From contig JBKHDA010000013.1 in NCBI GenBank assembly GCA_046541575.1, forward strand, positions 1 through 40,251: 40,251 nt of DNA, given 5' to 3'. Shown here one piece after another: positions 32,228-40,251 of this stretch. The translations under genes and the position numbers were made by a program. The stretch comes from Halanaerobium sp046541575 (GTDB lineage Bacteria; Bacillota; Halanaerobiia; Halanaerobiales; Halanaerobiaceae). The notes beneath the pieces were generated by a model that made no database searches, had not been told where the DNA came from, and was given only the letters and a program-made list of their open reading frames with translations. The stretch's first letter is position 1. Each line of letters opens with the position of its first letter.

Positions 32228-33213
32228 TATTCAGCACCCCCATAATAGACATCTGTTGTAACTTCTGAAATATCAGGCTCCGGACTTTCTTTAGCAAATT
32301 GGAGTGCCTCATCTATCTGTTCTTTAACTTCTTCCCTCATTTTTTCAAGCTCCTGCTCATTGAGCACTTCCTGGTCTAAAAGAACCTTTTGAAATCTATC
32401 TACAGGATCTTTTTTCTTCCACTGTTCTAATTCTTCATCTGATCTGTAAACAGTCGGATCTCCCTCAAAGTGACCTCGGTGGCGATAAGTTTTACATTCT
32501 ACCAGACTTGGTCCTCCACCACTTCTTGCTTTTTTGACAGCTTCATTTACAGCTTCTTTAACTGCCATTACATCATTGCCATCAACAGTTACTCCGGAAA
32601 TACCATAAGCAACAGCTCGATCAGAGACATCTTTTATGTTCTGGCCTTTTCTGCCATCAGAACGGTACTGAGGCATTGAAATACCATACATATTATTCTC
32701 ACAAACAAATACTACAGGTAAATTCCAGATTGAAGCCATATTAATCGCTTCATGAAATGTTCCTCGATTAGAAGCACCATCACCAAAAAAGCAGACAGTA
32801 ACTGAGCTTTTACCTAAGATTTGAGCAGATATACCAGAACCGGCTGCAATTGGCATACCGGCACCAACAATACCGTTGGCCCCAAGAATACCAAGGCTAA
32901 CATCAGCTATATGCATCGAACCGCCTTTTCCTTTATTATATCCTGTGGCTTTACCAAAGATTTCTGCCATCATTTTTTTAATATTTCCACCTCTGGCCAA
33001 AAGATGACCGTGACCACGGTGAGTACTTGTAATAAAATCTTCTTCTGTCAGGGTGCTGCAGGCTCCAACAGCAACTGCTTCTTCACCTAAATAAAGATGA
33101 ACAAAACCAGGAATTTCTCCTTCAGCAAAATGTTTTTGTACTACAGTTTCAAATTCTCTAATTACCAACATTTTTTCAAGAATCTCTTTTAATTCTTCAC
33201 GATTTTCCTTCAA
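32227..33213 (-). CDS. acoA: Acetoin dehydrogenase E1 alpha subunit
   Basis: AcoA is the alpha chain of E1 and holds the thiamine diphosphate motif, which begins GDG at residues 144-146 and ends ENN near 173. THRGHGH near residues 64-70 and KGKGGSMHIAD near 94-104 are typical. I read the start as TTG at 33213, five bases after AGGGAGGGA. It is the first gene of the operon, about 125 bases downstream of a sigma-54 promoter. A second ribosome-site-like AAAGGAGGGAG lies in the leader at about 33258-33268 with no normal start codon behind it. Confidence 0.91.
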   Translation of the reverse strand: MKENREELKEILEKMLVIREFETVVQKHFAEGEIPGFVHLYLGEEAVAVGACSTLTEEDFITSTHRGHGHLLARGGNIKKMMAEIFGKATGYNKGKGGSMHIADVSLGILGANGIVGAGMPIAAGSGISAQILGKSSVTVCFFGDGASNRGTFHEAINMASIWNLPVVFVCENNMYGISMPQYRSDGRKGQNIKDVSDRAVAYGISGVTVDGNDVMAVKEAVNEAVKKARSGGGPSLVECKTYRHRGHFEGDPTVYRSDEELEQWKKKDPVDRFQKVLLDQEVLNEQELEKMREEVKEQIDEALQFAKESPEPDISEVTTDVYYGGAE

Positions 33214-33350
33214 TTTAATCCCTCCCTGATTGTTTTAATAAAACTGGAAATTTATTTCTCCCTCCTTTCTCTAAAACAGCCTTTAATAATTTGTAGTCGA
33301 AAATACTTTATTTAAAATGCAATATGTATCTCTATTCACCTATATAATAA

Positions 33351-33366
33351 TGCATAAAACATGCCA
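33351..33366 (-). promoter_or_regulatory. Sigma-54 promoter of the aco operon
   Basis: On the minus strand TGGCATG, four bases, ATGCA gives the -24 GG and -12 GC at the required ten-base spacing. It lies between acoR and acoA and would start transcription near 33,340. AcoR belongs to the activators of this sigma factor. Confidence 0.75.
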
Positions 33367-33493
33367 TAACTTCCTGCAGTAATATTGTTTTTTAGATTTT
33401 TTTCTGTGATTCCTTTTCTAACGGGATTTATTAAAAATATTTATTTGAATTATATGTTTTAATTTTCTGATAATTTGTGATTTTTTTATTAAC

Positions 33494-33510
33494 TGTCCCA
33501 TAATAAAACA
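33494..33510. promoter_or_regulatory. AcoR-type upstream operator, copy A
   Basis: TGTCCCATAATAAAACA matches the pattern TGTCCCA-N3-TRAAACA shared with copies B and C. It is about 138 bases upstream of the -24 box, a normal distance for an activator acting by DNA looping. The rest of the 33,214-33,609 gap holds the promoter and the acoA leader. Confidence 0.55.
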
Positions 33511-33562
33511 GATTCTGCTGTGCACTCGACAGTAATCTGCTGGATTTAGGCTTAAATAGAAA

Positions 33563-33579
33563 TGTCCCAGAATGAAACA
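33563..33579. promoter_or_regulatory. AcoR-type upstream operator, copy B
   Basis: TGTCCCAGAATGAAACA is an imperfect dyad (TGT...ACA) and differs from copy A at two bases. Confidence 0.55.
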
Positions 33580-33589
33580 GGTTTTAGAC

Positions 33590-33606
33590 TGTATCATTCT
33601 GGGACA
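33590..33606. promoter_or_regulatory. AcoR-type upstream operator, copy C
   Basis: TGTATCATTCTGGGACA is the same 17-base element in reverse orientation, three bases from the acoR stop codon and 27 bases centre to centre from copy B. Confidence 0.5.
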
Positions 33607-33609
33607 GGT

Positions 33610-35577
33610 TTAGATTTCTATATTATATTTTTCTATTTTTCTATAAAAAGTAGAGCGGCTGATTCCCAGATTATCTGCAGCTTCAGTTATTGTTCTGCTG
33701 TGTATCAGAGACTTCTTGAGCATCAGACTTTCTAATTTTTCTAATTCCAGCAGCGGCATTGTTTTTAAGTCAAAATCCTCCAGCTTGAAATTTTCTTCAC
33801 CTTTGTTTTTGAATTCTTCCGGCAGCTGCTCCACAGTTATAACTCCATTTTCAGATAAAAGTGATGCTCTTTCTATTACATTCTGAAGTTCACGCACATT
33901 ACCAGGCCAGCTGTAATTTTTAAGTCTTTTTATAACATCATTTTCAACTGCATGGATTTTCTTAGTGCTCCTCCGGTTATAATTAAAAAGAAAATGCTTA
34001 ACAAGTTTTTCTATATCCTTGACTCTTTCCCGCAGTGGGGGTATCTCTATAGTTACAGTATTCAGTCTAAAAAATAAATCCTTCCTAAAATTGCCTCTCT
34101 CTACTTCTTTTTCTAAATTTTTATTAGTGGAGGCTATAATTCTTACATCAACTTTTATTGGCTCAAGCCCTCCAATTCTGTAAATTTCTTTTTCCTGCAG
34201 AACTCTAAGCAGACTTGCCTGCATATTAAGCGGCATTTCTCCGATCTCATCTAAAAGCAGAGTTCCTCCGGATGCCAGTTCAAATTTACCGGGTCTTCCT
34301 TTTTCTCTGGCACCTGTAAAACTGCCTCCTTCATAACCAAAAAGCTCGCTTTCCAGCAGACTCTGTGGTATTGCAGCACAGTTAATACTCAAAAAAACCT
34401 GATTACTGCTTTTACTGTCATTATGAATGGCCTGTGCAACCATCTCTTTACCGGTTCCACTCTCTCCCTGTACTAAAACTGCTGCCCTGCTGTCACTTAT
34501 CATTTTTGCCATTTCAAGTACTTCAATTAATTTTTTATCATCCCCAATTATATCTTTAAACCTGAACCTGGCTTCTGTACCGGCCAGTCTGCTGACCATC
34601 TTTTTAACAGTTTTCATTTTTCTTAATATTATTATAAAACCATCCGGGACTCCACTGCTGCTGAGAAGCATCCGCGAAGAAGCATTAAGATAAATTTTTT
34701 GCTGATTCCGATTAATAGAAAATTCTTCATCATTGAAAATTTTATGTTCTGAAAGCATCTTAATTAATGCCGGATGTCTACCTAAAATTTTCTTGATACT
34801 TCTTCCTTTAATTTCCTCTTTTTTTACTCCCAGCATTCTAGCAGCAGCCTGATTAAAAAGTATTATAGAACCCTTATCATTTATTGAAATTAAGGCTTCA
34901 GAGATTGAATTTAATACTGCTGTATTGAAATTGTTAACCTTTTGTAATTCAGTATTTTTATCAATTACTGAAATTTGGTGTTCTATTGATTTTGCTGCAG
35001 CAACAACCATTCCCAGTGTATGCAGATGTGCATCTTTATAATAGCCTGACATATCAAGAATTCCAATTAATTCTCCCTCCGGATTGTGTATTGGGGCAGC
35101 AGAACAGGTCCAGGGATGGTGTTTTTTACAGTAGTGTTCTGCTCCTATCACCTGAAGTGAGCGGTCAATTTTTAGCGCAGTTCCAATTGCATTAGTCCCA
35201 ACTTTTTCTTCAGTCCAGTAAGATCCCGGGATAAATGAAAGTTTTGAAGCTTTATTAATAATTCGCTGATTTCCTTCTACTTCCAGAATCATCCCATCAC
35301 TGTCAGTTAAGACAACTGCAAAGTTTGAATTTTTTACTATATTTGCTAACTCTTTCATAAAAGGTTCTGCAATTTTAATTAAGTTCTCATTCTTTTTTCT
35401 CAAATTTTCCAGAAAAATCTTATCTTTTTTTATTCCTTCTCCTCGTAAAGGGTCGACTTTATATTTTTTACATCTCTGCCAGGATTCATAAATTACTTCT
35501 CTTATATTTTCAGAGTCCACTTCCTCATCTTCTATAAATTGCCCCCACTTTTCAGCAACTAATTTATTTTCTTTCAT
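33610..35577 (-). CDS. acoR: Sigma-54-dependent activator of the acetoin operon
   Basis: This 655-residue protein has the AcoR layout. A GAF-type sensor occupies about residues 70-205, a PAS domain about 215-320, the AAA+ domain follows, and a Fis-type helix-turn-helix lies at about 625-650 (ITEAADNLGISRSTFYRKI). Walker A is GESGTGKE (371-378), Walker B is TLLLDE (439-444) and the sigma-54 contact loop reads GSFTGA (418-423) instead of the usual GAFTGA. The ATG follows AGAAGGTGATAAT. It lies directly upstream of acoA on the same strand, with three operator copies and a sigma-54 promoter between. Confidence 0.92.
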   Translation of the reverse strand: MKENKLVAEKWGQFIEDEEVDSENIREVIYESWQRCKKYKVDPLRGEGIKKDKIFLENLRKKNENLIKIAEPFMKELANIVKNSNFAVVLTDSDGMILEVEGNQRIINKASKLSFIPGSYWTEEKVGTNAIGTALKIDRSLQVIGAEHYCKKHHPWTCSAAPIHNPEGELIGILDMSGYYKDAHLHTLGMVVAAAKSIEHQISVIDKNTELQKVNNFNTAVLNSISEALISINDKGSIILFNQAAARMLGVKKEEIKGRSIKKILGRHPALIKMLSEHKIFNDEEFSINRNQQKIYLNASSRMLLSSSGVPDGFIIILRKMKTVKKMVSRLAGTEARFRFKDIIGDDKKLIEVLEMAKMISDSRAAVLVQGESGTGKEMVAQAIHNDSKSSNQVFLSINCAAIPQSLLESELFGYEGGSFTGAREKGRPGKFELASGGTLLLDEIGEMPLNMQASLLRVLQEKEIYRIGGLEPIKVDVRIIASTNKNLEKEVERGNFRKDLFFRLNTVTIEIPPLRERVKDIEKLVKHFLFNYNRRSTKKIHAVENDVIKRLKNYSWPGNVRELQNVIERASLLSENGVITVEQLPEEFKNKGEENFKLEDFDLKTMPLLELEKLESLMLKKSLIHSRTITEAADNLGISRSTFYRKIEKYNIEI

Positions 35578-35638
35578 ATTATCACCTTCTAGTTTAAATA
35601 TTAGTCCTTAAAACTAATTTTCCTGCTTAAATTGAAAA

Positions 35639-35661
35639 AAGGCCGGTTCCTGCCCGGCCTT
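35639..35661 (-). terminator. Terminator of the trp operon
   Basis: AAGGCCGG (35639-35646) pairs with CCGGCCTT (35654-35661) over a seven-base loop, followed on the minus strand by TTTTTTC. It separates trpA from acoR. Confidence 0.9.
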
Positions 35662-35719
35662 ATATAAAAAATATCTTGCTTAATAAATTATCATTAGATC
35701 ACTTGTAAAATCTGTATAT

Positions 35720-36526
35720 TTAATTTTTAACTTTTGTCTGCTCAAGTATTGTTTTTTTGATTTCTCTTACAAATTCTCCGGCATTATCCAGCATTTCTGC
35801 TTCTGTTTCTCCAGCCTGTATCGCTTTAATCAGAGCACTGCCAATAATTATTCCATCAGGATAATCAATTATTTTTTTTACTTTTTCCGGACCATCAATT
35901 CCAAAACCCAGTCCCAGGGGCAGCTCCCCTGCAGTTTTACGAACCCGATCCAGATAGCTTTCCAGCTCAGGATAAACCCCCTGCTGGTCATCACCGGTAG
36001 TTCCTAAAAGAGCAACACAGTAGAGGAAGCCGGAACTTTTAGCAGTTATTTCTTTTAAACGCTGCTCTGAAGTATTGGGAGTTACCAGCATTATTTGAGA
36101 AATCCCATAACTGCTCAGATGTTCTGAGAGCTCTGCTTTTTCATCAACCGGAAGATCCGGAATAATAACTCCTGAGATTCCCGCCTCAGAGATATCCCGG
36201 GCAAATTCTTTTTCTCCGTAATTTAAAACCGAGTTATAATAACCCATTAAAACCAGAGGCACCTCAACCTGGTCCTGAATCTGATTAATCTTTGCAATCA
36301 GCTTCTTTAAAGTTGTTCCACCCTTTAAGGCTCTCTGGGAGGCTTCCTGAATTACCGGACCATCAGCCAGAGGATCAGAAAAAGGAATTCCAAGTTCAAT
36401 AATATCTACCCCTTCAGCCTGCAGCTTATAGATCAATTTTTCGGTCATCTCCAGACTGGGGTCACCACCACTAATATAGGTGATTAAGGGTTTCTCATTC
36501 TGAAATTGTGCTGTTATTTTATTCAT
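35720..36526 (-). CDS. trpA: Tryptophan synthase alpha subunit
   Basis: TrpA cleaves indole-3-glycerol phosphate to indole, which passes to TrpB. Numbered from the chosen start, the 268-residue protein has the signature ELGIPFSDPLADGPVIQEAS near residues 47-66, with the catalytic Glu47 and Asp58, and the phosphate loop GLGFGI near 209-214. I chose ATG 36526 after GGAGGC; the ATG at 36598 would add 24 residues read across trpB. The gene overlaps trpB by eight bases. A strong terminator follows it. Confidence 0.95.
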   Translation of the reverse strand: MNKITAQFQNEKPLITYISGGDPSLEMTEKLIYKLQAEGVDIIELGIPFSDPLADGPVIQEASQRALKGGTTLKKLIAKINQIQDQVEVPLVLMGYYNSVLNYGEKEFARDISEAGISGVIIPDLPVDEKAELSEHLSSYGISQIMLVTPNTSEQRLKEITAKSSGFLYCVALLGTTGDDQQGVYPELESYLDRVRKTAGELPLGLGFGIDGPEKVKKIIDYPDGIIIGSALIKAIQAGETEAEMLDNAGEFVREIKKTILEQTKVKN

Positions 36527-37703
36527 CTTTTTCTGCCTCCCTGATCTTCTTAAAGTTATTGATATCTTTATCTCCTCGTCCAGAAAGATTAACCACAATT
36601 ATCTGATCCCGGTCAAGCTCTGGTGCCAGCTTTTCTAAATAAGAAAGAGCATGGGCGCTCTCCAGAGCAGGGATAATCCCTTCTTTTTCACTTAAAAGTT
36701 TAAAAGCGGCTACAGCCTCCATGTCAGTTGCTGACTGATAATCAACCCGTTCAATTGACTTTAAAAAGCTGTGTTCAGGGCCAACCCCCGGATAATCAAG
36801 ACCGGCAGAAATAGAATAAGCAGGGATTACCTGACCATCATCATCCTGGAGCAGATAGGATTTGCTGCCGTGTAAAACCCCAACTCTACCGGCAGATAAA
36901 GTAGCAGCATGCTGACCGCTGTCAATTCCTTTGCCAGAAGCTTCTATTCCTATCATTTTTACTTCCTGATCATCGACAAAAGGATAAAATATCCCCATTG
37001 CATTACTGCCGCCGCCGACACAGGCTAAAAGATAATCCGGCAGGCGACCTTCTTTTTCTTTGATCTGCTCTTTTGTTTCATCTCCAATAATCCTCTGAAA
37101 ATCGCGCACCATCTCTGGGTAGGGATGAGGACCAACTACAGAACCGATAATATAGTGGGTATCTTCAACATTGGTTACCCAGTCCCTGATTGCCTCATTT
37201 GTTGCATCTTTTAAAGTCTGGGTGCCGCTGGTGACCGGAATTACTTCTGCTCCCAGCATCTCCATCTTGTACACATTAAGTGCCTGCCGCTCAATATCCT
37301 CAGCCCCCATGTAAATTTCACAGTCTAAGTTAAAGCGGGCAGCAACAGTTGCAGTTGCCACTCCGTGCTGACCGGCACCTGTTTCTGCAATAATTCTCTG
37401 TTTTCCCATCTTTTTGGCCAGCAGAATTTGCCCCAGTGTATTATTGATTTTATGGGCTCCGGTGTGATTTAAATCCTCCCGCTTTAAATAAATTTTTGCT
37501 CCTCCAAAATGTTTGCTTAACTGCTCTGCATAATATAGTGAAGTCGGTCTGCCGCTGTAATCAGCAAGCAGTGATTTTAATTGATTTATAAATTCCGGAT
37601 CATCCTTCATTTCTAAATAAACTTCTTCCAGCTCATCTAGAGCCGGCATCAGAGTTTCCGGAACAAAACGTCCCCCAAATTCTTCAAAATAACCTCTGCT
37701 CAT
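36519..37703 (-). CDS. trpB: Tryptophan synthase beta subunit
   Basis: TrpB joins indole with serine to make tryptophan with pyridoxal phosphate. The 394-residue protein has the cofactor-lysine signature LNHTGAHKINNTLGQ, split near residues 77-91, and CVGGGSNAMG for phosphate binding. The ATG at 37703 starts MSRGYFEEFGGRFVPE, the usual N-terminus; a frame from 37763 is longer but untypical. It lies 75 bases after trpF and overlaps trpA. A short TGAAAT/ATTTCA hairpin lies in the gap before it. Confidence 0.96.
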   Translation of the reverse strand: MSRGYFEEFGGRFVPETLMPALDELEEVYLEMKDDPEFINQLKSLLADYSGRPTSLYYAEQLSKHFGGAKIYLKREDLNHTGAHKINNTLGQILLAKKMGKQRIIAETGAGQHGVATATVAARFNLDCEIYMGAEDIERQALNVYKMEMLGAEVIPVTSGTQTLKDATNEAIRDWVTNVEDTHYIIGSVVGPHPYPEMVRDFQRIIGDETKEQIKEKEGRLPDYLLACVGGGSNAMGIFYPFVDDQEVKMIGIEASGKGIDSGQHAATLSAGRVGVLHGSKSYLLQDDDGQVIPAYSISAGLDYPGVGPEHSFLKSIERVDYQSATDMEAVAAFKLLSEKEGIIPALESAHALSYLEKLAPELDRDQIIVVNLSGRGDKDINNFKKIREAEKDE

Positions 37704-37778
37704 CTTCTCTACCCCTTTCTTTTTTTGAAAATTATTTATATATTTTGAAATAAAAAATTTCACTTTAAGCTGCTTAAT

Positions 37779-38438
37779 TTAAATAAATCTTAGTTTGATT
37801 TTAGCTTCAGTTTTTGACTGAAAACTCTTTATTTTTTTTACTGTATCTTTAACTAAACGGTGGTTTTTCTTACCCGGCTCATTTTCCACCTGACTGTTAA
37901 GATCGACTGCCAGCGGATTTAATTTTTTTAGGGCTTCTTCTATATTATCTAATCCCAATCCTCCAGCCAGTATATAGGGCAGCTCCAGCTCACTGATTAG
38001 AGACCAGTCAAAACTCTGACCTGTACCACCACTCTGACTGCCAATTTTGGTATCAAATAAAAGATAATCAGCACTTCCTTTATATTTTTCAACTGCTGCC
38101 AGATCTTCCTCAGCTGCTATCGAAATTGCTTTAACACTTTTTAAAACTGTATTTTTGAGCAGCTCCGGCTCTTCACTGCCGTGAAACTGAATATAGTCAA
38201 ATAAGCCGCTTTTTTCAATTTCTGAAACTTCCTCGGGCTCCGGATTAACCACAACAGCTGCCCGATTAATAAAGGGCGGCAGGTTATAAGTTAGTTCCCT
38301 GACTTTATCCAAATTGATCTGCCTTGGACTTTCTGCCAGAATAAAACCCAGTGCATCAACTCCTATATTAACTGCATAGACAACATCTTCTCTGCGGGTC
38401 ATTCCACAGAGCTTGATCATAGTTCTATTTTCTAACAA
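37779..38438 (-). CDS. trpF: Phosphoribosylanthranilate isomerase
   Basis: TrpF rearranges phosphoribosylanthranilate to the carboxyphenylamino-deoxyribulose phosphate used by TrpC. The TIM-barrel protein shows IKLCGMTRREDV near its N-terminus with the catalytic Cys, FDTKIGSQSGGTGQSFDW, and AGGLGLDNIEEAL. I favour TTG at 38438, six bases after GAGGTG. The GTG at 38447 forms part of that ribosome site, and an ATG at 38420 lacks one. Length is about 219 residues. It lies 23 bases after trpC. Confidence 0.92.
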   Translation of the reverse strand: MLENRTMIKLCGMTRREDVVYAVNIGVDALGFILAESPRQINLDKVRELTYNLPPFINRAAVVVNPEPEEVSEIEKSGLFDYIQFHGSEEPELLKNTVLKSVKAISIAAEEDLAAVEKYKGSADYLLFDTKIGSQSGGTGQSFDWSLISELELPYILAGGLGLDNIEEALKKLNPLAVDLNSQVENEPGKKNHRLVKDTVKKIKSFQSKTEAKIKLRFI

Positions 38439-38461
38439 ATTATCCACCTCACCGTTTTCTT

Positions 38462-39205
38462 TTACAGCAGCCCCAGCTCATTAATCTTTGTTTTCGGGGA
38501 CTCTGCTCTCATTAGAGTTTCACCAATCAGAACTCCATCAACTCCAATCTCTTTTAAAAAATCTATATCTTCTCGCGTTTTAATTCCACTTTCTGCAATT
38601 AAATAATGATTATGACGCTGACCCAGCTTCTCTAATTCAGCACTCAACTGTGCCGTTGTTTCCAGATCAACACTGAAATCATTTAAATCACGATTGTTAA
38701 TTCCAATTATCTCAGCTTCAGTTTTTAAGACTCTTTTTAATTCCTGCAGACTGTGCACTTCAACTACTGCCTCCAGTTTAAGCTCACTGCACAGTGCCAG
38801 AAAACTCTCCAGCTTTTGATCAGATAAAATTGCTGCAATTAAAAGCACCACATCAGCTCCAATGAAAAAGCTCTCATAAATCTGCAGAGGATCAATAATA
38901 AATTCCTTGCGCAAAATCGGCAGCTCAGTTAGTTTTCTCATTTTCTGTAAAATCTTATTGCTCCCCTGAAAAAATTTCTGATCGGTTAAAATTGAAATTC
39001 CTGCTGCTCCTGCCTGCTCATAGGCTTTAAGTTGAGCAGCTGGATCAAACTCCGGCTGAATTATACCTCTGCTGGGGGAGGCTTTTTTGATTTCTGCCAG
39101 CAGTGAGATTTTATCAGCAGCCAGCTTTTCCTTTAAGGACCTTCTCTTTCTTTTAAGCTCTTTAACTTCTTTTCTTTTATGTTCTACAATTTTATCTAAA
39201 ATCAT
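38462..39205 (-). CDS. trpC: Indole-3-glycerol phosphate synthase
   Basis: TrpC closes the indole ring with loss of CO2. The 247-residue TIM barrel has LLAEIKKASPSRGII near residues 35-49 with the catalytic Lys and Glu, LRKEFIIDPLQIYES near 96-110, and NNRDLNDFSVDLE. It is single-function, with trpF separate. Its ATG overlaps the trpD stop as TAATG, so the two are translationally coupled. Confidence 0.96.
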   Translation of the reverse strand: MILDKIVEHKRKEVKELKRKRRSLKEKLAADKISLLAEIKKASPSRGIIQPEFDPAAQLKAYEQAGAAGISILTDQKFFQGSNKILQKMRKLTELPILRKEFIIDPLQIYESFFIGADVVLLIAAILSDQKLESFLALCSELKLEAVVEVHSLQELKRVLKTEAEIIGINNRDLNDFSVDLETTAQLSAELEKLGQRHNHYLIAESGIKTREDIDFLKEIGVDGVLIGETLMRAESPKTKINELGLL

Positions 39206-40242
39206 TAAGACACCGCCCTGGAACCACTATCAAATGAATTGCTGCACTGAATGAGTTCCTCCAGCTTCTGCATCGCTTTTCCGCTGTCGATCAGTTCAGC
39301 TGCCAGTTTAACCCCCTCCTGCAGAGTTTCAACTTTATTCTCTACTAAAAAGGCTGCTGCTGTGTTTAGCAAAATCACATCTCTTTTAGGGCCCTTTTTC
39401 CCCTTTAAAATATCCAGAGTAATTTCTTTGTTTTCCTCAGGTTCTCCACCTAAAATTGATTCCAGTGGAGCAGCTTCCAGACCGGCATCTTCAGCACTAA
39501 AGTTATATTCTTTGACTTTCCCATCTTTTAAATAGGCTGTTTTATTTTCTCCTGCCAGTGACAGCTCATCAACTCCACCTGCCCCATGGACAACCATTGC
39601 TGATTTCAAACCTAAATTTTTGAGTACATAAGCAAGTGGCATAACTAATTCTTCTTTGTAAACACCAAGCACCTGATAATCAGCCTCTGCTGGATTGGTC
39701 AGCGGTCCTAAAATATTGAAAATAGTTCTTAAGCCGAGTTCCTTCCGCGGTCCAATTGCATATTTCATCGCCTGATGGAAATGAGGGGCAAAAAGAAAGG
39801 AGATTCCAATCTCATCCAGACATTTTCCCGCTGCTTCAGGGGACAAATCAATCTTTACTCCCAGAGCTTCCAGCAGATCAGCACTGCCGCTTTTGGAAGA
39901 AACCGAACGGTTCCCGTGTTTGGCAACATTTAAGCCGCCGGCAGCCATAACCAGAGCTGTGGTTGTAGAAATATTAAAGGTTCCTTTCTCATCTCCCCCG
40001 GTTCCACAGCTGTCGATTAAATCTCTGGCCTCAGTCTTTACTCGAGCCGCCTTATTTCTCATTACACTGGCAGCACCGGTTATCTCATCTATTGTTTCAC
40101 CTTTCATTCTGAGTCCCACCAGAAATCCCGCCAGCTGACTGTCTGTTGTTTTTCCTTCCATCACCATTGCCATCGCTTCTTCCATTTCTTCTAATGTTAA
40201 ATCCTCTCTGCTCACTACTTTATCTAAATGCTTATTAAACAT
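39205..40242 (-). CDS. trpD: Anthranilate phosphoribosyltransferase
   Basis: TrpD joins anthranilate to phosphoribosyl diphosphate. The 345-residue protein has DSCGTGGDEKGTFNIST near residues 82-98 and KHGNRSVSSKSGSADLLEALG near 108-128, both family signatures. It is not fused to a glutaminase domain. The ATG at 40242 follows GGAGAGAAA at the very edge of the window, so the gene is complete. trpE and trpG, if in this operon, would lie to the right. Confidence 0.96.
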   Translation of the reverse strand: MFNKHLDKVVSREDLTLEEMEEAMAMVMEGKTTDSQLAGFLVGLRMKGETIDEITGAASVMRNKAARVKTEARDLIDSCGTGGDEKGTFNISTTTALVMAAGGLNVAKHGNRSVSSKSGSADLLEALGVKIDLSPEAAGKCLDEIGISFLFAPHFHQAMKYAIGPRKELGLRTIFNILGPLTNPAEADYQVLGVYKEELVMPLAYVLKNLGLKSAMVVHGAGGVDELSLAGENKTAYLKDGKVKEYNFSAEDAGLEAAPLESILGGEPEENKEITLDILKGKKGPKRDVILLNTAAAFLVENKVETLQEGVKLAAELIDSGKAMQKLEELIQCSNSFDSGSRAVS

Positions 40243-40251
40243 TTTCTCTCC

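Larger units (their letters stand above)
33563..33606 (-). terminator. Long hairpin after acoR, overlapping operator copies B and C
   Basis: TGTCCCAGAATGA (33563-33575) and TCATTCTGGGACA (33594-33606) are exact complements, with a further ACAG/CTGT pair inside. The minus strand then reads TTTCT. It begins three bases after the acoR stop, so it may terminate acoR while also being two operator copies in opposite orientation. Confidence 0.55.

Noticed and set aside
36527..36598. 24-residue extension of TrpA, and a similar one for TrpB (37704-37763)
   Set aside because: Both lack ribosome sites and family similarity; the chosen ATGs give the usual N-termini.
1..40251. CRISPR arrays, insertion sequences, prophage, tRNA or rRNA genes
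   Set aside because: None was seen on either strand; coding is continuous with ordinary operon spacing.

Overview
The window reads as chromosomal DNA from a low-GC, strictly anaerobic bacterium of the Firmicutes side that nevertheless has an outer membrane. The best inference is Halanaerobium or a close relative in Halanaerobiales. The reasons are AT-rich DNA with strong GGAGG ribosome binding sites and frequent TTG/GTG starts, a full KDO/lipid A gene set, Bacillus/Clostridium-type genes (HutP family, AcoR/AcoX, HTH-PfkB pseudouridine kinase), oxygen-defence genes typical of anaerobes (superoxide reductase, rubrerythrin), and exported binding proteins without a lipobox. I could not run a database search, so the genus is an inference.

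Layout, left to right. Bases 1-13,290 hold one long minus-strand operon. In transcription order it is pseudokinase-like membrane protein, nadE, periplasmic BtuF/FecB-type binding protein, HutP-like protein, msbA, DUF374 acyltransferase, lpxK, kdsB, kdsA, kdsD, lpxL, waaA, waaF. It makes and activates KDO, finishes and flips lipid A, and starts the inner core. A 32-bp perfect palindrome lies in front of it, and four regularly spaced UAG triplets precede the hutP-like gene. pgi (13.4-14.8 kb) follows with its own promoter. Between pgi and a plus-strand pair of half-permeases (15.3-16.3 kb) lie a strong promoter, a doubtful small gene and a CsoR/CstR-like inverted repeat.

From 16.4 to 20 kb is a peptide/nickel-type ABC operon (two permeases and a binding protein, no ATPase). 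From 20 to 22.3 kb is psuK-psuG for pseudouridine breakdown, from 22.3 to 23.4 kb rubrerythrin and superoxide reductase, and then typA. Two near-identical cold-shock genes follow, each with its own consensus promoter and the same 5' leader hairpin. From 26.4 to 35.6 kb is an acetoin dehydrogenase region: acoR, a sigma-54 promoter with three upstream operator copies, acoA-acoB-acoX-methyltransferase-acoC, then a terminator that abuts lplA (lipoate ligase, whose product would lipoylate AcoC) and an alpha/beta hydrolase. The right end carries trpD-C-F-B-A; trpD is complete and the rest of the operon would lie beyond the window.

I saw no tRNA, rRNA, CRISPR array, transposase or phage gene. The most unusual material is the regulatory-looking head of the lipid A operon (membrane pseudokinase, divergent HutP-like protein, palindrome, UAG spacing), the operator copies that form a hairpin at the end of acoR, the acoC-lplA terminator, and the duplicated cold-shock leader.
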